Positions 1 to 9,005 of a DNA stretch of 64,000 nucleotides are shown here, in pieces; positions within the stretch are counted from its first letter, which is position 1, and every line of letters starts with the position of its first letter. The DNA is from Aphelocoma coerulescens (lineage: Eukaryota; Chordata; Aves; Passeriformes; Corvidae): the NCBI RefSeq assembly GCF_041296385.1, contig NW_027183804.1, forward strand, positions 1,736,001-1,800,000. The letters run 5' to 3'. Both the position numbers and the translations under genes were made by a program. Under the pieces are notes generated by a model. It saw only the letters and a list, made by a program, of their open reading frames with translations, was not told the origin of the DNA and did no database searches.

Positions 1-40
1 TCATGAAATCATGAGCTCGTCTCCCACGCCTTTCCCGACA
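1..40 (+). repeat. 5' LTR, 3' end only (U5)
   Basis: The window begins inside the 5' LTR. Bases 1-40 repeat the end of the 3' LTR at 4797-4836 and finish with CCCGACA. They are followed directly by the primer-binding site. Most of this LTR lies outside the window. Confidence 0.85.
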
Positions 41-42
41 TC

Positions 43-60
43 TGACGCCCGAACAGAAGG
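43..60 (+). other. Retroviral primer-binding site (tRNA-Lys-like)
   Basis: Two bases after the LTR end comes TGACGCCCGAACAG. It matches the core of the Lys3-type primer-binding site (CGCCCGAACAG) but has TGA where TGG is usual and differs in the last four bases. Position and core are convincing; the tRNA assignment is tentative. Confidence 0.6.
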
Positions 61-249
61 CACGTCATGTACCCCCCCCACCCCCACTTCCACAAGGAAA
101 GGTGCGTTGGGTTCAGGTCCTGCAGCTAGAGGGACGGCAATAAGAGCGGAGGACAACTGTGTTCCCGTCTCCGTGCCCGAACGACCACACCGGTGGGTTC
201 GCTGATACATGCTGCCGAAGCCTGGAGGGCTAGCAACGGTACCGTAAGT
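61..249 (+). promoter_or_regulatory. ERV leader with major splice donor at 244-249
   Basis: Non-coding leader between the primer-binding site and gag. GTAAGT at 244-249 lies directly before the gag ATG (250) and is a consensus splice donor. It could serve envelope mRNA splicing in the parental virus. No other structure was assigned. Confidence 0.55.
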
Positions 250-1971
250 ATGGATAGGCAAGCAGCACAGGATTTATTTAAAGCTTTTCTTCTTAAGCAT
301 CACTTTAAAGCTTTTAACTTAGAAAAAGACCTCCCTTCCCTACTAACTCACTCGCGTTCCTATGGCTTCTTTCCCGACCCTCACAGCATTCACGAATTAG
401 CAGAATGGCGGAGGTACGTGGATGAACTTTTTAGCCTTGTTTTAGACGATGATAAGTCAGCCAAGAAAATAAGCAAACTTTGGAAAGCAGTTCATAATGA
501 GTTACTGTTAGTGCAGGCAGAGAAGCGAGCAGTCGTAGGTATTAAGACAGCGCATTCCCGTAACCAAGATAATGACTCCTCGGTTTTCCCTACGGCCCCC
601 AACCCCCCCGCCTTTGCCACTATTGAGATTCCTCCAGAGCCACCCCCCGCTGACAGTCAATCCCCCACGCTGCCTACCCTCCTGCCCGCTCCCCCGCCTT
701 CCGCTTCAATCGCCGCTTCTGCATTAACCCCCTCACGCCCGCCGCTGCCGCCCGACCCCTCTAATGCCACGGAGCCTGTCCCTGGGGCAGAATCTGACCC
801 GGCGGAGGCTATGGCAGCAAGGAGGAGAGAGTTGTGGCAGGCGCTTGCCCGAGACGGCATGGAAAGGGGAGATTCTGAACTCCTAGCAGCGGCACAAGAA
901 GCGATGGCTTTCCCTGTTGTTTTCACTACTAATGCGCAAGGGGGTCAGAACGCGCAGTTTGCCCATCTCGACTGGAAACTCCTGTCCCAGCTGAGAGCAA
1001 CAGTCAGTAACTTTGGGGTGTCTAGTGAACCAGCTAAGCAGATGTTAGATTATCTTTTTAATGCCCACATTCTTCTGCCTGCCGATATCCTGGCCATCAC
1101 GAAACTCATTTACACCCCGTCTCAGAGATTGCTTTTTGAGGCAAGGTGGAGAGAGGAAGCGGCAAGTAGCGCTAATCTCCCCAGACCCCAGGGGGACCCC
1201 TTAACAGGCCTTACTGTAGATGAGCTTATGGGACAGGGCCCGTATCTCAGAGTTGAAGCTCAAGCTGGACTAGGGCCGCATAAACTTAGGGAGGCAATGG
1301 CAGTAGCTAAGAGAGCAATAGATAAAGTCAGGACATCGGGAGGGACCCCCCTATATATGAGCATCAAGCAGGGTCGTGATGAATCGTTAAGCTCCTTTGT
1401 TGATAAGGTTATGGATGCTATCTCTAGGGCAGGGACACCCGACCATATGCAAGATGCCATTTTAAGACAGTGCATTTTGCAAAATAGCAACCCTAGCACC
1501 AGATCTTTGATTACCTCTATACCTGGTGATTGGACCACTCAGGCATTACTAGATAAAGCTGCGACCTTGCCCACAGGTGCTCAAGCCTTTTTAGTCCACG
1601 CGTTAGAAAAGCTGGGGGAGGGATTGAAGGAACAAGCAGCTAGTGCTCAGATGCAGGTAACGGCCGCCCTTGCTCCCCTCCAAGCAGCAGCCACGTGCCC
1701 CCGGTTGCCTCCAGAGGGAAACAGAATGAGATGCTATCGATGTGGCCAGTCGGGCCACCTTCATCGGGAGTGCTCAGCATCCGGAGTTTGGTGCAACAAA
1801 TGCCAATCCAACACGCATAACTCGAATGCCTGCCGTAACAAGAAGCGGGGAAACTCCCGGAGCAGCGCGTCCAGCAGCCGCGCAGGGACACAAGTAGCAG
1901 CTGCAAACCCTTGCCCTGCCTCCAGCAAGCAACAAGTGACAGCATCGGTCTGGACTTGGCAGCCTCAGTAG
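250..1971 (+). CDS. gag: ERV Gag polyprotein (573 aa, intact ORF)
   Basis: Structural polyprotein of the beta-like ERV. I start at the first ATG (250), after the splice donor; the open frame continues upstream to about 193 but without an ATG. The first ~100 residues are alpha-helical and matrix-like. A Pro/Ser-rich linker follows (about 110-185). The capsid carries a major homology region at about residues 374-392 (QGRDESLSSF). Nucleocapsid has two CX2CX4HX4C knuckles at 1732-1773 and 1792-1833 (residues about 495-508 and 515-528). No stop or frameshift is seen. The end overlaps the protease frame, which is entered at the 1848 slippery site. Confidence 0.9.
   Translation: MDRQAAQDLFKAFLLKHHFKAFNLEKDLPSLLTHSRSYGFFPDPHSIHELAEWRRYVDELFSLVLDDDKSAKKISKLWKAVHNELLLVQAEKRAVVGIKTAHSRNQDNDSSVFPTAPNPPAFATIEIPPEPPPADSQSPTLPTLLPAPPPSASIAASALTPSRPPLPPDPSNATEPVPGAESDPAEAMAARRRELWQALARDGMERGDSELLAAAQEAMAFPVVFTTNAQGGQNAQFAHLDWKLLSQLRATVSNFGVSSEPAKQMLDYLFNAHILLPADILAITKLIYTPSQRLLFEARWREEAASSANLPRPQGDPLTGLTVDELMGQGPYLRVEAQAGLGPHKLREAMAVAKRAIDKVRTSGGTPLYMSIKQGRDESLSSFVDKVMDAISRAGTPDHMQDAILRQCILQNSNPSTRSLITSIPGDWTTQALLDKAATLPTGAQAFLVHALEKLGEGLKEQAASAQMQVTAALAPLQAAATCPRLPPEGNRMRCYRCGQSGHLHRECSASGVWCNKCQSNTHNSNACRNKKRGNSRSSASSSRAGTQVAAANPCPASSKQQVTASVWTWQPQ
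1848..1854 (+). promoter_or_regulatory. -1 ribosomal frameshift heptamer GGGAAAC (gag-pro)
   Basis: GGGAAAC is read G GGA AAC in the gag frame, the X XXY YYZ register needed for -1 slippage. The -1 frame is open from here without interruption to the protease stop at 2648. The heptamer lies about 15 bases past the second zinc knuckle, the usual site in betaretroviruses. A downstream pseudoknot was not modelled. Confidence 0.7.
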
Positions 1972-2648
1972 ACTGTGATCTCCTGACGTCTGAAATCCAT
2001 AACATCCCTACAGGACTCACAGGACCCATCTGCCTCAATGGTACACCAGTAGGAGGCTTGATTCTTGGCCGATCATCTGCCACTGCCCTAGGACTGTTCG
2101 TTCAACCAGGCGTGGTGGACGCTGACTCACAGGGTGATATCTTCATACTGGCTTATACTGTTCATCCACCTGTAAGGATTCCTAAAGGCCAAAGACTAGC
2201 TCAATTTGTACCTTTGCCTCAAGCCACACAAGGCATGCAACCCTTGCAGGCTCAACCAAACGCTCATACAGGCTACGGCTCAACTGGGGAACTAACCTTG
2301 CTCACCATCGATCTTAATAGCCATCCACGGAAGCCGTGTGCCCTAACCTATAAAGGAGAAACAATCACGTTACAGAGCCTCCTAGACACAGGGGCAGACT
2401 CCAGCATTGTCGATGTGAACACATGGCCCTCACATTGGCCTCTTCTGCCAGCAATGACAGCCATCACTGGTGTCGGAGGAATGAAACTAGCACACAAATC
2501 TCCGCTGATAACTGTAGAAATTGAGGGCAAGAAAACTACCACAACTTTTTCTATCGCCCCTCTACCCCACACAGTTGACTGCCTCCTCGGAAGAGATGTA
2601 TTGGCCCAAATGAGTTTTGTGCTTACCGATGATCGCCATTTCTGCTAA
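1854..2648 (+). CDS. pro: ERV dUTPase-protease (pro frame)
   Basis: Entered from gag by -1 frameshifting. The first domain is a retroviral dUTPase: it has GLDLAAS near its start, the [13 protein letters not shown] block, a [11 protein letters not shown] segment like the family's G-V-I-D-x-D-Y-x-G motif (Ser in place of Tyr), and [11 protein letters not shown]. The second is an aspartic protease with [11 protein letters not shown] at about 2380-2412 and the flap/dimer region ending in LLGRDVL. The open reading frame is unbroken. dUTPase fused to protease is characteristic of beta-type viruses. The pol frame begins at about 2633 in the next -1 frame, but no canonical slippery heptamer is evident there. 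Confidence 0.85.
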   Translation, partial: LPEQRVQQPRRDTSSSCKPLPCLQQATSDSIGLDLAASVDCDLLTSEIHNIPTGLTGPICLNGTPVGGLILGRSSATALGLFVQPGVVDADSQGDIFILAYTVHPPVRIPKGQRLAQFVPLPQATQGMQPLQAQPNAHTGYGSTGELTLLTIDLNSHPRKPCALTYKGETITLQSLLDTGADSSIVDVNTWPSHWPLLPAMTAITGVGGMKLAHKSPLITVEIEGKKTTTTFSIAPLPHTVDCLLGRDVLAQMSFVLTDDRHFC

Positions 2649-3280
2649 GGGCCGTTGCTTGGAATTTCCCGCTGCCACTAAGATGGACTGACAATAACCC
2701 TGTGGTGGTTAAGCAATGGCCTTTAAAACGGGAAAATCTGCTTCAAGCACACGCTCTAGTCAATGAGCAGCTTCAACAAGGACATCTTAAGCCATCGACA
2801 AGCCCATGGAACACCCCAATTTTTGTCATCCAAAAGAAGAATGGCACGTTTCGTCTGCTACAAGACCTTCGAACTGTCAATGCTCGTATGGAGCCTATGG
2901 GAGCGCTGCAGCCAGGACTCCCTAATCCAGCAATGTTGCCACAAGATTGGCCTCTTCTTATTATTGACTTGAAAGATTGCTTTTTCACAATTCCACTACA
3001 TCCAGATGATACGAAGCAATTTGCCTTTTCATTGCCTGCTCTTAATCGTGGTGAACCAGACAAACGTTTTGAGTGGACCGTATTGCCGCAGGGAATGCGC
3101 AACTCTCCCACCATATGTCAATTGTATGTCGATGCAGCATTGCAACCACTGCAACAAAAGTTACCTCAGACCATCATTTATCATTATATGGATGATATTT
3201 TGTTTGCGCAGAAGGAGCCTTTTGACCAAACAGAAATTCAGCTTATTACCTCCTCTCTTCAAGAATGGAATAGCTGCTAA
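2633..3280 (+). pseudogene. pol: ERV reverse transcriptase, N-terminal part, frameshifted
   Basis: Open frame from 2633 encoding fingers and palm of RT. Visible motifs are [25 protein letters not shown], a catalytic-aspartate region [14 protein letters not shown], the LPQGM.NSPTICQ block, and YMDD at 3186-3197. The frame ends at TAA 3278-3280, but homology continues in another frame from about 3258, so there is a small indel at about 3255-3270. RT is therefore inactive in this copy. Confidence 0.85.
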
Positions 3281-4580
3281 CAAAATTCAAATATCCTCCC
3301 CGTGGAAGTATTTAGGATGGGTCATCACCAATCAAAGAGTGAAGCCTCAAAAACTACATATCCAAGCCTCAATCACCACTTTAAATGACGCTCAAAAACT
3401 GTTAGGTGATCTGCAGTGGTTGAAGCCAATAGTAGGAATCCCTAATGTTCTTTTAGACCAGCTCCGTCCCTTACTAAAAGGATCAGACCCATGCGCACCG
3501 GTACACCTAACGCCGCAGCAACAAGAAGCTCTACAACAAATCACCACCTGTATCACAGACGGTTTTGTTTCGCGTCTTAATCCAGACATCCCCCTCTCTC
3601 TTACTATTTGGAATTCTGAAACTCACCTCCTCGGCGCAATTACGCAGCTAAAGAAAACGGGGGAGCTGACAGTTTTAGAATGGATATCACCACAGTTGCA
3701 GCAACGAAAAACTTTTACCACAAAACTTGAAAATTTGGCTAATTTAATTAAGAAAAGACGTTTGCGCATTTTGGAAATTGGAGGACAAGAACCTGAGTGC
3801 ATCAATCTCCCAATGGAAAAACCTGCCTTCGACTGGTACTTGCTAAATTCTTCATTACTCACGGAAGCGCTGTTGTCCTCAGGAGCCAAAATTCAGACCG
3901 GTCCCCTGTTTCCCAAGGCATTACAGTGGATAGGAGCATGGAACTGGATTTCAAAACCCTTGCGAGAAGATAAGCCTATCCACAATGCCATTACTGGATT
4001 CACAGACGCCGGAAAAAGGACAAGGAAAGCAGCTCGAGCTCATCGCAATATAGAGAGATTAAGCTGCTGGGTAGTGAAGCAAGCAAATGGAACAAGTAGA
4101 GTACTGTCCGCGCTAGCAGATGATTTAAGCACAGTCCAACATGCTGTATTACAAAATAGGACTGCTATTGATTTTCTGTTGTTAGTTCATGGACACGGGT
4201 GTGAAGAATTTGAGGGACTATGCTGCATGGATCTAAATGATCATTCTCGCTCTATTCATGCAGAGATTCAACAGCTTATAAATCACTCTCAAAAAATTAA
4301 GAAAGATACAGGTTTCTTTGGCCTAGATGGGCTGGTCAGTGAACTGGGATTGGGTGGTTGGGTAAGAAGCATGGTAAAAACATTGTTTCTCTTATTGATC
4401 ATGGTTTTGGTAGGATTAGTCCTGTTCAGCTGCGCTCTAACTTGTATCAAGAGGGTACTGCTAAAAACAACAACTCTGAGCATGATAGCGCATAAAGAAA
4501 ACGGGGGAAGTGTAGAGAGCTTATCTGAGGAATGGCTGTGCAGCAGAGGACATGATAAGATAGAGGCTTGCAGGATGTAG
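3258..4580 (+). pseudogene. Pol C-terminal part fused in frame to envelope TM
   Basis: The first part continues RT after the frameshift: PWKYLGW, thumb and connection, then the start of RNase H ending at TDAGKR (about 4000-4020). Immediately after (junction about 4015-4045) the frame reads as an envelope TM ectodomain. It has a heptad-rich helix, an immunosuppressive-type segment (LQNRTAIDFLL), a CX6CC disulphide motif at 4200-4226, one hydrophobic membrane span (about 4371-4440) and a short tail. The rest of RNase H, integrase and SU are absent. The join keeps one open frame to TAG 4580, so an internal deletion, not stepwise decay, is the likely cause. Confidence 0.8.
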
Positions 4581-4589
4581 GAGTCAGCC

Positions 4590-4836
4590 TGTCGTGGGAA
4601 AAGGGGTTTCTTATCAACAGGGTGTCCAACAGGACACAAGCCAGAGCAGACTGGAATGAAGAAACCATCGCCGCGGAGTATGTTGTTCCCACGAGAGAAG
4701 ATGAGCAATCATGAGCTCAGGTTTTGCAATATGTATGAGCTGTTTAAGTGTTGTATAAATAAGAGATGAAAAGACAATAAAATCGAGGCTTGCCGATCAT
4801 GAAATCATGAGCTCGTCTCCCGCGCCTTTCCCGACA
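4590..4836 (+). repeat. 3' LTR of the beta-like ERV
   Basis: Starts TGTCGTGGGAAAAGG and ends CCTTTCCCGACA, imperfect inverted ends. TATAAATAAG (about 4754-4763) is a TATA-like box and AATAAA (about 4778) a poly(A) signal. The last 41 bases equal bases 1-40 except one. The start is inferred from the inverted ends; no strong polypurine tract adjoins it. Confidence 0.7.
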
Positions 4837-5610
4837 TGTTTCCTGATGTTTTAGTTCCATTATACGTTAATTGCGGAGCTACAATTACCTGCCCACACGG
4901 GGTTACCAATCACCTGCTGGGATTTTCCATAGCTGCTGCTGCTGGGGCTGACTGCCTGTCCTGATCACTGGAATCTGGTTTTTGTTGCAGAACATTCCAG
5001 TTTTTGCCAGGTATTAGTGCAAGGAGAGCTTTTTCAGCACCCTCTTGAGCTGTTTGGTCAGCCAATGGATTCCCTGGATTAACTGGGGAGTCTCCAAACC
5101 CATGGGCTTTACAAGGGCATCAGGGCCACTTCTTTTGGCTTTGGCACACTCTGCAGTAGGTGACTGATTTCTTTTTGTACTCACTGGAGACCTCTGTGCC
5201 CTTTCCTTCCACGTGGCTCCCTGGGCATGTATTATTCCAAACCCAGAGTTCAAATCAGTCCATATGTTCACCCTTTTTCCTTCAGTGATTTCTAGGAAAG
5301 GTCATTCATTCTGCTTTTTGTGCTGCTGTGTTCAAAGCTAAAGCCTGGGCTTCTATGACCTGGCTCGAGGTTGCCACTGCACACCCAGCTGCCCGTTTCC
5401 CATCCGTACCACGCTGCTCCCACCAGGGTGCAGGTCCAGTGCTGGCTCCTGCATGGGATTGCTGTGGAGGTCCCAGAGTCTGCCAGAACACACTTGTTCC
5501 ATGGATCCCAGGCAGTCATGGCACAAAGACTGCAAGCCTTCTGTTAGAAGGGACTCGAACACTTCCCTGTTCCAACCTTCGGTACCTTGAACCAAACCCG
5601 GCAAAGCTTT
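4837..5610 (-). pseudogene. Gamma-like ERV pol remnant (RNase H to integrase N-terminal part)
   Basis: Antisense pol. On the minus strand, fragments at about 5490-5300 (ending ALALNTAAQKAE) and 5271-5014 (NIWTDLNSGFGIIHAQGA) read as the RNase H segment of gamma-type ERVs, in more than one frame with stops. Bases 4837-4988 match 63847-64000 at about 95% (some eight differences), so this is a second copy of the ERV at the right end of the window. The beta-like ERV is inserted here; the 63847 copy shows the uninterrupted sequence. Confidence 0.7.
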
Positions 5611-5640
5611 TGCTGCACCTTACAGGCAGGTCAACAGTTT

Positions 5641-5794
5641 ACACCAGGAAAGGGGAAAGGGGAAAGGGGAAAGGGGAAAGGAAAAGGAAAAGGAAAAGGA
5701 AAAGGAAAAGGAAAAGGAAAAGGAAAAGGAAAAGGAAAAGGAAAAGGAAAAGGAAAAGGAAAAGGAAAAGGAAAAGGAAAAGGAAAAGGAAAAG
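5641..5794. repeat. (GGGAAA)/(GGAAAA) hexamer microsatellite
   Basis: About 25 tandem purine hexamers: first GGGAAA, then a uniform GGAAAA run. Open frames here (poly Lys-Arg, Gly-Lys) are artefacts of the repeat. Confidence 0.95.
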
Positions 5795-6226
5795 GTGCCT
5801 TTATCTTACCAGGGGTCTTTCTCTGATTTCCTTTGGAGCAGGGATCAAAGGCTCTCCCCAGAACCCTTCAGTGCTGCCTGCAGGTGCTGCCATCCCTCAG
5901 ATCTGCTGAAATTCAAGAGGATGAGGCCACGGGGTGTCCCAATGGTGCCTTGGTTCCATGGGCCCCGCAGTGTAACCATGGTGTCCTTGGTTCTGCAGTG
6001 TCACAATGGACCCTTCATTCCATGAGGCCCCACAGTGTGGCAATGGTCCCTTGAGTCCATGAGGCCCCACAAGGTCACAATGGTCCCTTGGTTCCATGGC
6101 CCCGCACTCTCACAATGCTCTCCTTGGCTGCACAAGGTCCCGTAGTGGCACAAGGGTTCCATCTTGATTTCTTTTAACTTTCTTTCTTTCTTCGGTCTTT
6201 CATCTTTTTCCTTCCTTTTTCCTGCT
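5795..6226. repeat. 38-41-bp minisatellite block 1 and CT-rich edge
   Basis: From about 5925 to 6165 degenerate units of the type TTCCATGAGGCCCC.CAGTGTCACAATGG repeat about every 40 bases. The same family forms larger blocks at 19640-20870, 30060-30260 and 31130-31480. A CT-rich tract (6176-6226) marks the outer edge of the inverted-repeat arm. No gene seen. Confidence 0.8.
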
Positions 6227-6503
6227 CCCAGCCCTGATCCGTGGGGATGGGAATGTCCCGCTCCCTTCCCGGGGCAGGCTCACACCTGAGCCAGGTGTGC
6301 AGGGCAGGACCTTGCCCTGAGCCCAAGCCCTGTCCCCCCTGCAGGATCTGCTTCCCATCGGCCTCTTCCTCCTGCGGCCCCAAGCCCAGCTCGGTGCTGA
6401 ACGAAGGGCGCTGGGCCGGGGTCATCCCCCGGCGGGGGCTGCGCACCCCCTCTGCCCCCTCCCCAAATTCCCTCCCGGGGCAGCAGGGGCGGGCTCAGGA
6501 GCC
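6227..6503 (-). pseudogene. MHC class II B-like last exon / 3' UTR (left arm)
   Basis: Acceptor CCCACAG lies just upstream of 6503 on the minus strand, after which the exon 4 frame would stop within a few codons. The rest looks like 3' untranslated sequence. It is conserved in the middle copy (33400-33669) and right arm (54290-54571). It belongs with the exon at 6594-6686. Confidence 0.5.
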
Positions 6504-6593
6504 CTGTGGGCAGGGAAAAGGGGGTGACACCGGGATGGGGGGGTCACACACGCTCTGAGGGGACACACACGGCCCCTGGGGACCCCCCCTCAC

Positions 6594-6686
6594 CTTCTCC
6601 TGCAGTGCCAGGAGGATGAACCCCAACATGGAGCCCCTGACCCCCAGCAGCATCTTGGGGGTGGGGTCTGGTGGCAGCTTTGGGGT
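6594..6686 (-). pseudogene. MHC class II B-like exon 4 (transmembrane), left-arm copy
   Basis: A 93-nt open exon bounded by acceptor CCCAG and donor GTGAGG. It encodes LPPDPTPKMLLGVRGS then MLGFILLALQEK. This parallels the connecting peptide and membrane helix of bird class II beta chains (PPDA..K.LTGVGGFVLG..FLAL). No beta-1 or beta-2 exon is found anywhere near. The same exon is at 33761-33853 and 54108-54200. It is relic MHC sequence lying 3' of the zinc-finger gene in the same orientation. Confidence 0.65.
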
Positions 6687-7333
6687 CTGGGAGAGAGGCC
6701 CTAAAAGCCCCTCCCAGCCCCACAGCCACTACCAGACCCCTCAAACCACACCACAGCTCCCAGCCAGGACTCCCCCAACCACTCCCTGCAATAGAAATGG
6801 CCCCAAAAGCCACCAAATCCCCTTTCCATCTCCCCCAACACCCACCCAAGTTCCCTCCAAGCCACACACCCCTGCACCCACCCCAAAACTCCTTCACAGA
6901 CGGCCCCAAAAGCCCCCCAAAGCCCGTCCCAGCACCATAAGTGGCTCCAAGGCCCACAAAAGCCCCTCCCAGTCCCCCAAGGCACCCCCAGACCCTCTCC
7001 ACCCCCCCTGGCACCGACCAGGACAGGCTGGGGGACAGGAACATCCACAGCCCAGAGCAGCTCGGGCACTTCAGCAGTGATTTGGGCACTTTGGAGGTCA
7101 CACCCCAAAGGGAGAGACCCAGGGCAGGGACTGGGACAGACAACCAGAATTCCTGTAGAATAGATGGGCTCAGGTGGACACGTTCTGCCAGCACAACTGT
7201 GAGATTGTGGCCCCAATCTGCCTGGCTTCGTGGCTTCACAACACTCAGATCCTCCCGAATATTCCCCTGAACCCCAAATTCACCCCCAAATTCGGGTAAA
7301 ATGGTGCCGCTTTAGATCTCTTTGTTTAATTTC
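6687..7333. other. Intron-like G/C-skewed sequence, no gene
   Basis: Cytosine-rich, low-complexity sequence between the MHC-like exon and the end of the zinc-finger 3' UTR. It is conserved in the other two copies. Long Pro/Ser open frames result from composition. Confidence 0.6.
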
Positions 7334-7339
7334 TTTATT
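7334..7339 (-). terminator. Poly(A) signal of the left-arm zinc-finger gene
   Basis: AATAAA on the minus strand about 400 bases past the stop codon. The equivalent signal is at 53463-53468 in the right arm and about 34495-34500 in the middle copy. Confidence 0.6.
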
Positions 7340-7734
7340 TCTACCCCAATTTTGGTTGTTTCAGTGGGATTAACACAGAAATTACTTAGGCTGCAAGAGA
7401 TCTCCAAGATCATCCAGGGTTGCTTGATACCACCAGAAGAAACAATTGGACAGAACAGATGAAAATTTTAGGGTGTAAAGGTAAAAAATCAGCTCTTCCC
7501 AATGTATTTCCAATGTTGATCTGAGTCCCGATGGATGTTCCTGCCCCTGCGTTCACACAGGTGCCTACAGGGATCCAGGAGAACGTGGAGAGCACCAGCC
7601 AGGGGTCTTCCCAACCTGGATCACAGGGAATGTGAGTCACCAAGGCTCTGCCAAACGTGGGTCCTCTGACGGGAGATGGAGTTGGAGCAGAGGACAAAGC
7701 TCTTCCCGCAGTCGGGGCACTCGCAGGGCTTCCC

Positions 7735-8978
7735 TTAGCGGTGCCTCCGTTGGTGTCGGGTCAAGTTAGAGCTCCTGGAGAAGCTCTTCCCACACTGGGG
7801 ACACTCGTAGGGCCTCTCCCCAGTGTGGATGCGCCGGTGGGTGACGAGGGTGGAGTTGCGGTTGAAGCCCTTCCTGCAGTCAGGGCAGCGGAAGGGCCTC
7901 TCATCCGTGTGAATCCGCTGGTGCCGGAGGAGACTGGAGCTGGTCTGAAACCTCTTCCCACACTGGGGACACTCGTAGGGCCTCTCCCCAGTGTGGATGT
8001 GCTGGTGGACGATCAAGGAGGAGCTCTCTGAGAAGCTCTTCCCACACTGGGGACACTCGTAGGGCCTCTCCCCAGTGTGGATGCGCCGGTGGGTGATGAG
8101 GTGGGAGTTTTGTTTGAAGCCCTTCCTGCAGTCGGGGCAGCGGAAGGGCCTCTCATCCGTGTGAATCCGCTGGTGCAGGAGGAGACTGGAGCTGGTCTGA
8201 AACCTCTTCTCACACTCAGGACACTCGTAGGGCCTCTCCCCGGTGTGGATGAGCCGGTGGCGGATCAGGTCAGAGCTGTACCTGAAGCTCTCCCCACATT
8301 CCCCACACTCGTAGGGCCTCTCCCCAGTGTGGATGCGCTGGTGGCGGATCAGGCTGGAGCTGTACCTGAAGCTGTTCCCACATTCCCCACACTCATAGGG
8401 CCTCTCCCCACTGTGGATCATCTGGTGGTTGATCAGGTGGGAGCTCCACCTGAAGCTCCTCCCACATTCCCCACACTTGTGGGGCTTCTCCCCATCGTGA
8501 AGCTGCTCATGAACCACCAGCTCTGACCTCTGGCTGGATCTCCGGCCGCCTTCCCGGCACAGGGTGGGTCTTTCCTCCTCAGAGCACCCTGGGCTGCGTT
8601 TGCAGCCCCTCCTCCTGTGGGATCTCCGGGGCTTTTCCTCCCTGTTGGATTCCTGAGCTGTGGAGCCGCTCAAAACGGCCTCTTCCACCAGGTTCTGCCC
8701 TGGGGATTTGTCCTCCCTGGGCTCTGTCCTCAGCTCCTTGTCTGGGGAGGAAGGACAAGGAGAGGATGAGATTTGCCTCCGTGCCACAGGGAAGGGGAAG
8801 GAGATCCCCCCAGTCCGTCCCCGGCAGGACGGCGTCGGCAGCGGGGTTGTCCTGCAGCCGGGGGCGATGCTGGGCTGGGAGATGGAGCAGGAGAGAGGGG
8901 GAAAGGGGCACTGACTTCCTCCTCACCTGCCTGGGGGTCCTGGGGCTCCTTCCTCTTCCTCACAGCCTCCTCCTCCAT
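7735..8978 (-). CDS. C2H2 zinc-finger protein, nine fingers (left arm)
   Basis: Two coding exons: 8978-8927 (17 codons, starting [10 protein letters not shown]) and 8741-7735, split by a 185-base GT-AG intron. A spacer rich in Glu, Arg and Ser precedes nine C2H2 fingers with TGERP/TDERP linkers, from [10 protein letters not shown] to HQRRHR. There is no KRAB, SCAN or BTB domain. It is a probable nuclear DNA-binding regulator of the songbird-amplified family; the target is unknown. The stop falls in a linker: just after it (7734-7665) an intact tenth finger (CPDCGKSF, HQRTH) is still readable but untranslated. An upstream acceptor at 9006-9007 implies a 5' non-coding exon. The right-arm paralogue has six fingers. 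Confidence 0.85.
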
Positions 8979-9005
8979 CTGGCCAAGGGTTGGGAATGGG
9001 AAATC

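Larger units (their letters stand above)
1..4836 (+). mobile_element. Class II (beta-like) endogenous retrovirus, internally deleted
   Basis: Order seen: end of a 5' LTR (1-40), primer-binding site, leader with splice donor, gag, dUTPase-protease, RT, a pol-env fusion, and a 3' LTR (4590-4836). The last 41 bases of the 3' LTR match bases 1-40 with one mismatch, so the window opens inside the 5' LTR. A dUTPase-protease in the -1 frame after gag is typical of betaretroviruses. A CX6CC transmembrane envelope subunit is gamma-type, a mix also known in type D retroviruses. The element is defective: pol has a frameshift near 3260, and the rest of RNase H, integrase and envelope SU are missing. Gag and protease frames are open, which suggests a fairly recent insertion or a copy mobilised in trans. 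Confidence 0.9.

Noticed and set aside
3006..3257. Coding start of the downstream pol frame at 3006
   Set aside because: Up to about 3258 this frame only overlaps the true RT frame and has no RT similarity.
5644..5800. Open frames of repeating Lys-Arg or Gly-Lys
   Set aside because: They translate a purine hexamer microsatellite and have no other support.
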